64,000 nucleotides of DNA from Phorcus lineatus. Lineage: Eukaryota; Mollusca; Gastropoda; Trochida; Trochidae. The notes beneath the pieces are model-generated. The model ran no database searches. It worked only from the letters and a program-made list of their open reading frames with translations, and was not told the origin of the DNA. How positions within the stretch are numbered: the first letter of the stretch is position 1; the number at the start of each line of letters is the position of its first letter. Made by a program: the position numbers and the translations under genes. The stretch spans positions 9,453,755-9,517,754 of the forward strand of contig OV121091.1 in the NCBI GenBank assembly GCA_921293015.1, given 5' to 3'. This document shows positions 61,101 through 64,000 of the stretch, one piece after another.

Positions 61101-63224
61101 TAATCCGAACACTTCTTTTTTTTTCATCAAAAACGTTCGGATAGTGAAACGTTCGGACTACTGAAACGAACCAAATCTACAGACAGACGACAACGTATTA
61201 CGAATATCTTTGTACTAGCGACTTTCTTGCTGGCCAGGGTGTGATTTGACGTCTCGTCAACGTTGAAGATATCTTCTTGTTCATAATCTTGTAAAACAGA
61301 CTTTAGATCCACTCGACCATGAATTACAGCTGTCTTATCAGCGCTAGCTGCTTCACCCTGGTAAACTTGTTTTGTCATAGCATGGCGAGATTTGAAGCGG
61401 AAAAGCCAACCGCGAGAATAGCCAAAATCAGTAATTTGCAATTTATCACCAAATTCTTTTGTCTTTACTAACAAAATGTCATCACTGACCGCGGCATTTT
61501 TACTGGTCATTTCATTAGTCCAAACATAAAGTGCTTCCTCTAGTTTTTGATGTTTGGCATTTCTTGCCCTGATAAGTGAAGCAGAATCTTCAGAAATATT
61601 TAACCATTTATCTTTACTACGCCAAATGTCCGAAATTGCGCTCTTGCCGATAGAATGTCTAAATTCCTGTCGAAAATGTTTGCTTATGAAATCAAAACTG
61701 GCCTTTACATTTTCCTGCTTAAATCTACAAGTTTCTCTTTTTTGTGCGGCAGTAATTTCGAATTGTTTAAACTTAGGGGCGGGACTTGCCATCGTGACAA
61801 GACATCAACTCCCGTGTCAATCCACTGTCATTGATGTTTACCGATTCAATCAGTGTGGTGCTCACTTGACTACTGGATTACCGAACGCTTTGATGAACAG
61901 TTGGATTAATGAAGCAGAAATAGCTGTAATTAACTAATCCGTTACAGCTAATTAGCATTTGGATACGGAGACTGAATCAACGGATTAATGAATCAACATT
62001 TAATGAGTTTATATAGAGATTATTTTGGTTACAGTTTGCTACCGTTCGGATACTGCGAGATTCAGATTATCGGTGGCTGGATTATCGGGGTCTGACTGTA
62101 CTTCTTGCCAGCAAAATTGAATTTTTTTTTAGCATAAAGTGTTGAATAGTAACCAGGAAGATCTATTTTTGGGAATAAATTTCTCTCACTTGCCCACATT
62201 TTCAAACGTTAGGAGCCACTTGGCCCCTTTAAGGGCTTACCTTTATTTATCTGTCACCAAAAAAAATTGGCTTCCCCATCCTATTACCAATCAATCAATC
62301 AATCAATCAATCAAAAATTTTATTTCCGTCTCACTTGTGTACATACATATTTATATATCTATAAAACAGTATAAACAGAATTTAAAAAATACACAACCAA
62401 TCGCCCAGCGATTTATGAGAGACGATCTAAGACACATTTTAAAACAAAGTCATATTGATATAAGCATCAAGGTAAACGTATATACAAAAATTAGTTATAT
62501 AAAAGCTCTCTCCATTTTACTAAAATAGAATGACAGGTGCTGGCAGTATAAGGTACAATATTTGGTGTGCTTAAAATGCGAATAAATTTATCACAGTCGG
62601 GTAAAATACTAAAATCGTCCCATATACCTTTACCTTACAGCATTTTCTTATTTGTCCATTGACCTGTAACCTTACAACATTGACTTACCTGACAATGTAT
62701 CTGTCAATTTACAAAACTGACTTCCAACTACCTTAATTAGTGCTAGGTGACCTTTCAAAATCTGATCCTAATTCCTCCCTTGTGAAAGAGGAAACTTAAG
62801 TTGGACGAACAACAGTTAGTAGAAATCAATTTCTTAATTTAACAACTGTTACTGACAATAGAATAAAGATTTTAATAAGTTTTATTGGTGAGAATTCCAG
62901 TTTTTCAATACTCATACCTGTAGCTAGATTAACATTGAAATAAATCATTATTAAGGTAAAAAAAATAGAAGAATTAATTTTTTTATTTTAACTTTTAGTA
63001 TAATGTGAATTGGCTCTGCCTTAAATGAACCAAGCATCACAGTTGCCTTTACTCATATGATGGATACTTGAGATAACATCTCTCATCTCATGATGAAGGC
63101 TTGGTTATCAACCCATCTAGATTCTTCAGAGGACAAGAGCTTTTGGCTATCAGATGTGTTTTCTATACCCACAGACTTTGTAGATATTCATGACATTCTT
63201 TGTTTGCAGGAAGAGAAGCTGAAG
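46135..63224 (+). CDS. ODAD4: Outer dynein arm docking complex subunit 4 (TTC25), 5' part
   Basis: TPR protein that docks outer dynein arms on ciliary doublet microtubules. Exons: 46135-46287 (51 codons, ...EHFIHVKQYKRAIASFTK, first TPR), 50594-50734 (ALDMQKGDRICLVRRSNCYL..., phase 0), 52269-52422 (...EQALVFYHRGKKQRP and FRLGIQKCQEAINNSIG, phase 1), 53117-53178 (...PESVKLETSGDLSYFYKQEE) and a 15-nt candidate microexon 63210-63224 (EEKLK). The phrase 'ALVFYHRGxKxRP...EFRxGIQKxQEAINNSxGSP' is diagnostic for TTC25 among TPR proteins. All junctions keep phase. The N-terminus is Gly/Arg and Ser/Asp-rich before the TPRs. The rest of the gene, including the central and C-terminal TPRs, lies beyond 64,000. 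Introns 1 and 4 (4.3 and 10 kb) hold foldback, mariner-derived, piggyBac and Tigger elements. Confidence 0.9.
46803..46949. repeat. 147-bp foldback element in ODAD4 intron 1
   Basis: Arms of about 56 bp (AGAATCTTACCCTCGTGTCT... and ...AGACACTTGGGTGAGATTCT) are complementary with few mismatches. The central part of each arm is TTCTGATATCAAATATATCA, itself nearly palindromic. Confidence 0.85.
47383..47519. repeat. 137-bp near-perfect palindrome in ODAD4 intron 1
   Basis: Arms of about 61 bp (TTGTCAGACCACACCTCGGG...GTCCTTGTAGACC and its complement) flank a 15-bp centre TCGCCTGCGGCTCGG. A partial third copy of the arm (CACTTTCGCGGGATACGAAT) lies at about 47310-47330. Such a long hairpin would fold strongly if transcribed in the intron. 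Confidence 0.88.
48020..48340 (+). repeat. Two ~190-bp direct repeats in ODAD4 intron 1
   Basis: The block CCGATTCCTTTCAAATTTTG...CTATTAGGAGGGGTGCAGTG with its tail CCAAATTT..AAGCAA occurs at about 48090-48160 and again at about 48250-48315. It resembles the core repeats of pearl/Helentron-like elements. Confidence 0.6.
48630..48960 (+). repeat. Three diverged ~130-bp direct repeats in ODAD4 intron 1
   Basis: Each unit has the order 'GTGACCCCTAAAAAGGGCC-like', then GACCACACCCTGAAAA-like, then a run ending in CTGAAAC/GAAAAATG and an A/T tract. Unit starts are near 48630, 48770 and 48890. Confidence 0.45.
48961..50590. other. Remainder of ODAD4 intron 1
   Basis: AT-rich intronic sequence. A 141-codon forward frame at 49647-50072 shows no family resemblance and lacks splice signals that would join it in phase. 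Nothing else is recognised. Confidence 0.4.
51321..51530 (-). pseudogene. mariner transposase C-terminal fragment with terminal repeat
   Basis: On the minus strand 51472-51389 reads EFYKNGIMKLQNCRSKCINI and SGDCFEK followed by a stop, the C-terminus of mariner transposases ('EFxxxGIxKLxxRWxKCIxxxGDYFEK'). The sequence beyond ends near 51321 with TACGAGGGTAAAGCAAAAG on the plus strand, which fits a mariner terminal repeat at a TA site. The opposite end and the catalytic domain are absent, so it is a 5'-truncated relic. Confidence 0.7.
52481..52957. mobile_element. ~477-bp MITE (TAAAG...CTTTA) in ODAD4 intron 3
   Basis: Ends TAAAGTTACACAGAGTATGT and ACATACTCTGTGCCCCTTTA are inverted copies with two mismatches over 20 bp. 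AAATT flanks both sides (52476-52480 and 52958-52962). Similar end sequences (TTTAAAGGGACACAGAGTATG at about 29083, TTTAAAGTGAAACAGAGTATG at about 29853) occur in the EZH2 intron, so the family is dispersed. Confidence 0.65.
53180..54365. other. ODAD4 intron 4 before the piggyBac element
   Basis: AT-rich intron sequence. No repeat or coding similarity noticed. Confidence 0.4.
54640..56030 (+). repeat. Left array of ~190-bp repeats inside the piggyBac element
   Basis: The anchor phrase GCGCAYATRYATATTATACA plus TGGAATTAAAGACAA (variants) occurs at about 54692, 54851, 55233, 55432, 55630 and 55820; spacings are 159, 382 (two units), 199, 198 and 190 bp. Between anchors a GATATGAACCGCGAAAG-like phrase also recurs. 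Copies are strongly diverged except the three in the middle. Confidence 0.8.
56134..58123 (-). pseudogene. piggyBac (PGBD-type) transposase with one frameshift
   Basis: DDE/D transposase of the piggyBac superfamily (Tnp_1_7 type), which cuts and reinserts at TTAA. The first frame, 58123-56936 (395 codons), has an acidic Ser/Asp-rich N-terminus, then PVDYFGLLFHEDD and the catalytic core: CVDEGLVPWKG (first Asp) and GYHVFMDNFYSS (second Asp). A one-base frameshift at about 56950 (sense GGCAATCCGCAAAGGC, where RKGIPEK should follow) moves to the second frame, which runs from before 56895 to 56134 and contains GGVDRADQMLS (third Asp). The C-terminal cysteine-rich domain is complete in appearance (MCVVCSKAKRE, then YECSECNVALCAAPC). 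Apart from the frameshift it is near full length (about 650 residues) with all three Asp present, so the copy is young. It is antisense to ODAD4. Confidence 0.9.
58380..58500. repeat. Short GGACAAATTCTAAC repeats
   Basis: GGACAAATTCTAACATTG, GGACAAATTCTAACTTTC, GAACAAGTTCTAATGTCG and GGACACTTTCTAACTTTC follow one another, with TTTTCACAATCC spacers, in the 5' flank of the piggyBac transposase gene. Confidence 0.7.
58810..59150. repeat. ~80-bp tandem repeat, four copies, inside the piggyBac element
   Basis: Four copies of CTGATGGCGGTGCCCGACG at about 58881, 58963, 59043 and 59121, each preceded by AACATTTTCGTTGGACA-like sequence. It is GC-richer than the adjoining arrays. Confidence 0.8.
59250..60300 (+). 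repeat. Right array of ~190-bp repeats inside the piggyBac element
   Basis: Same repeat as the left array and same orientation, with anchors at about 59337, 59486, 59672, 59860, 60061 and 60238 (spacings 149, 186, 188, 201, 177 bp). Units contain GCGGCGCTTGTTGAGTCTTT-like and GCGCATGTACA-like phrases. Confidence 0.8.
60794..60911 (+). other. Short coding-like 3' end with AATAAA just right of the piggyBac element
   Basis: An open stretch ending TAA at 60909-60911 translates as QLCELLALISAPGLANF and INQTFSSNV, and AATAAA follows at about 60932. About 37 codons remain open, too short to call a gene. It may be the 3' end of a retroposed or fragmented gene that pre-dated the insertion. Confidence 0.25.
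61087..62098 (-). mobile_element. Tigger/pogo-like element (1012 bp) with TA target duplication
   Basis: Ends CAGTCAGACCTTGATAATCC (from 61087) and GGATTATCGGGGTCTGACTG (to 62098) are inverted copies with 18 of 20 matching bases, beginning with the CAGTCAGACC typical of Tigger-like ends and flanked by TA at 61085-61086 and 62099-62100. The interior carries a partial transposase on the minus strand. At about 1 kb it is well below the autonomous size (about 2.4 kb), so it is an internally deleted copy. It lies in ODAD4 intron 4. Confidence 0.88.
61127..61792 (-). pseudogene. Truncated pogo/Tigger transposase (CENP-B-like DNA-binding part)
   Basis: The 221-codon frame begins MASPAPKFKQFEITAAQKRE. 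It contains an N-terminal helix-turn-helix (ISKHFRQEFRHSIGKSAISD) and the CENP-B-type second HTH (LEEALYVWTNEM, then GYSRGWLFRFKSRH), and reaches the first catalytic Asp region (IFNVDET). After VDET the expected DDE domain is replaced by a short unrelated tail (SNHTLASKKVASTK...), so the catalytic core has been deleted. Such copies can still bind the family's ends but cannot cut. Confidence 0.85.
62287..62630 (-). mobile_element. LINE/SINE 3' end with (TTGA)n tail
   Basis: On the minus strand the sequence ends AGACGGAAATAAAATTTT followed by about six TTGA units (plus strand CAAT/TCAA at 62287-62313). A polyadenylation-like AATAAA followed by a short tetranucleotide tail is typical of CR1/RTE-like LINE 3' ends. 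Upstream frames on the same strand have a weak 'CDKFIRILSTPN' LINE C-terminal flavour. 5'-truncated. Confidence 0.5.
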
Positions 63225-63740
63225 GTAAATACTTGAGTGACTGACAGTGATGGTTTATAGACAGTAATAATTCTACTACCCGCTTCATCTTGGTGTTGAG
63301 CTTCAGTTATATCAAAGCCTTTACTTATCATATATTTGATTGTTAATGACTACGGTCTTGTTTTCCCCATTCATATGCCCATCCAATCATAGTTTAGGCA
63401 GGCTACCTATAGTGCCTTTAAGTGTTAATAGCTGGTCCCCAACCCTACAGGTGAGTCTGCAGTTATCTTGTTCAGTAGAATAGTCTCTTCTTCTTCTTCT
63501 TCTTCAGCTTCATTAAAATGTCAGCTAGTGATAATTTTTTTTGAATAAAGCCTAATACAGATTGATTTTTCTGCAAGGCCTACCATATCATATTGCAAAT
63601 ATTCACTTTCTTTTCTACTATTGGCTCACTAATTGGTTCATAAATCTGATTTGTATCTCGGTTTTTATTGTTAGTCTGATGGGCTCATAAGTCCTGATGG
63701 TTTTATGGCATTATAGTGTCCGACGTCTGGCTCCAGAGAA
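62631..63740. other. ODAD4 intron sequence around the candidate microexon
   Basis: AT-rich. Holds the candidate 15-nt exon at 63210-63224 (acceptor CTTTGTTTGCAG, donor GTAAAT) and a (CTT)n tract at about 63487-63510. No other feature recognised. Confidence 0.4.
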
Positions 63741-64000
63741 CTCAAATCTTGTGTAGAGTTACCGTACATTAGCTACTGGGGGATGAAATTTGGACTCAGT
63801 GGCCCCAAAGGAGGGCCTGAGGTTATGGCCTAAGAAGCTATTTTTATGTTCTTCTCCAGAACAAGAAGTCATAGAAGAGTGAATGTGGCTAATGGAGATA
63901 TGGATTCTAGATTTGGTGACTCTGTGGCCTCTACTGAGGGCCTAAGGGCGATGCCAAACAAACCCCATTTACATTTTTTCTCCGGGACAATAAGCAATAG
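63740..64000. repeat. Two ~110-bp diverged direct repeats at the window end
   Basis: GACTCAGTGGCCCCAAAGGAGGGCC... and GACTCTGTGGCCTCTACTGAGGGCC..., each followed by a TATTTTTATG/CATTTACATT phrase and TTCTCC(A/G)G(A/G)ACAA, start about 123 bp apart. They resemble the degenerate repeats at 48630-48960 and probably continue past the window. Confidence 0.5.

Overview
This is a eukaryotic, AT-rich (clearly below 50% GC) animal genome segment with short exons, long repeat-filled introns and canonical GT-AG splice sites. The repeat content suggests a lophotrochozoan, most likely a mollusc: a (CCGT)n tract followed by ~178-bp tandem repeats looks like the pearl/Helentron-associated elements described from bivalves. 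Tc1/mariner, piggyBac, pogo/Tigger, Ty3/Gypsy and several non-LTR relics are also present. The species is not identified.

Layout. 1-16.8 kb is gene-free and dense in dead mobile elements: a Tc1-like relic, a pearl-like element, a 473-bp TIR element with a 6-bp target duplication, a 21-bp minisatellite broken by a LINE fragment, a Ty3/Gypsy pol on the minus strand, a 5'-truncated non-LTR retrotransposon with a nearly intact reverse transcriptase, a small MITE, a hairpin and a 2.0-kb inverted-repeat element with 194-bp arms. 16.8-22.2 kb is AT-rich and nearly featureless, with one short interstitial telomere-like repeat. 22.19-36.31 kb holds a complete Enhancer of zeste (EZH2/E(z)) gene on the plus strand. 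Seventeen coding exons were reconstructed; they join in frame to 756 codons plus stop, close to the vertebrate protein. 36.6-42.1 kb is intergenic. 42.16-45.77 kb holds a short minus-strand gene of unknown function, partly reconstructed. 46.14 kb to beyond the window end holds the 5' part of ODAD4/TTC25, an outer dynein arm docking factor with TPR repeats. It runs divergently from the minus-strand gene across a 369-bp intergenic region.

The most unusual points are: (1) a 415-bp LTR element at 44,913-45,327, a TRIM with two 144-bp LTRs, a Lys-type primer-binding site and a CTAG target duplication, whose LTRs each carry a tRNA-like sequence with A and B boxes, an animal parallel to the plant Cassandra elements that carry 5S rRNA; (2) minisatellites inside EZH2 introns whose repeat unit contains the edge of the neighbouring exon and its splice site, giving about 26 extra copies of one donor; (3) a 6.4-kb piggyBac element in an ODAD4 intron, bounded by TTAA and a 12-bp imperfect inverted repeat, with six ~190-bp repeat units on each side of a transposase broken by a single-base frameshift.

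The two recognised genes act in unrelated processes (chromatin silencing and ciliary motility), so no operon-like logic links them. Limits: all exon calls are by eye from splice signals, reading phase and family knowledge. No alignment, RNA data or database search was available. Repeat borders are approximate unless a target duplication is given.
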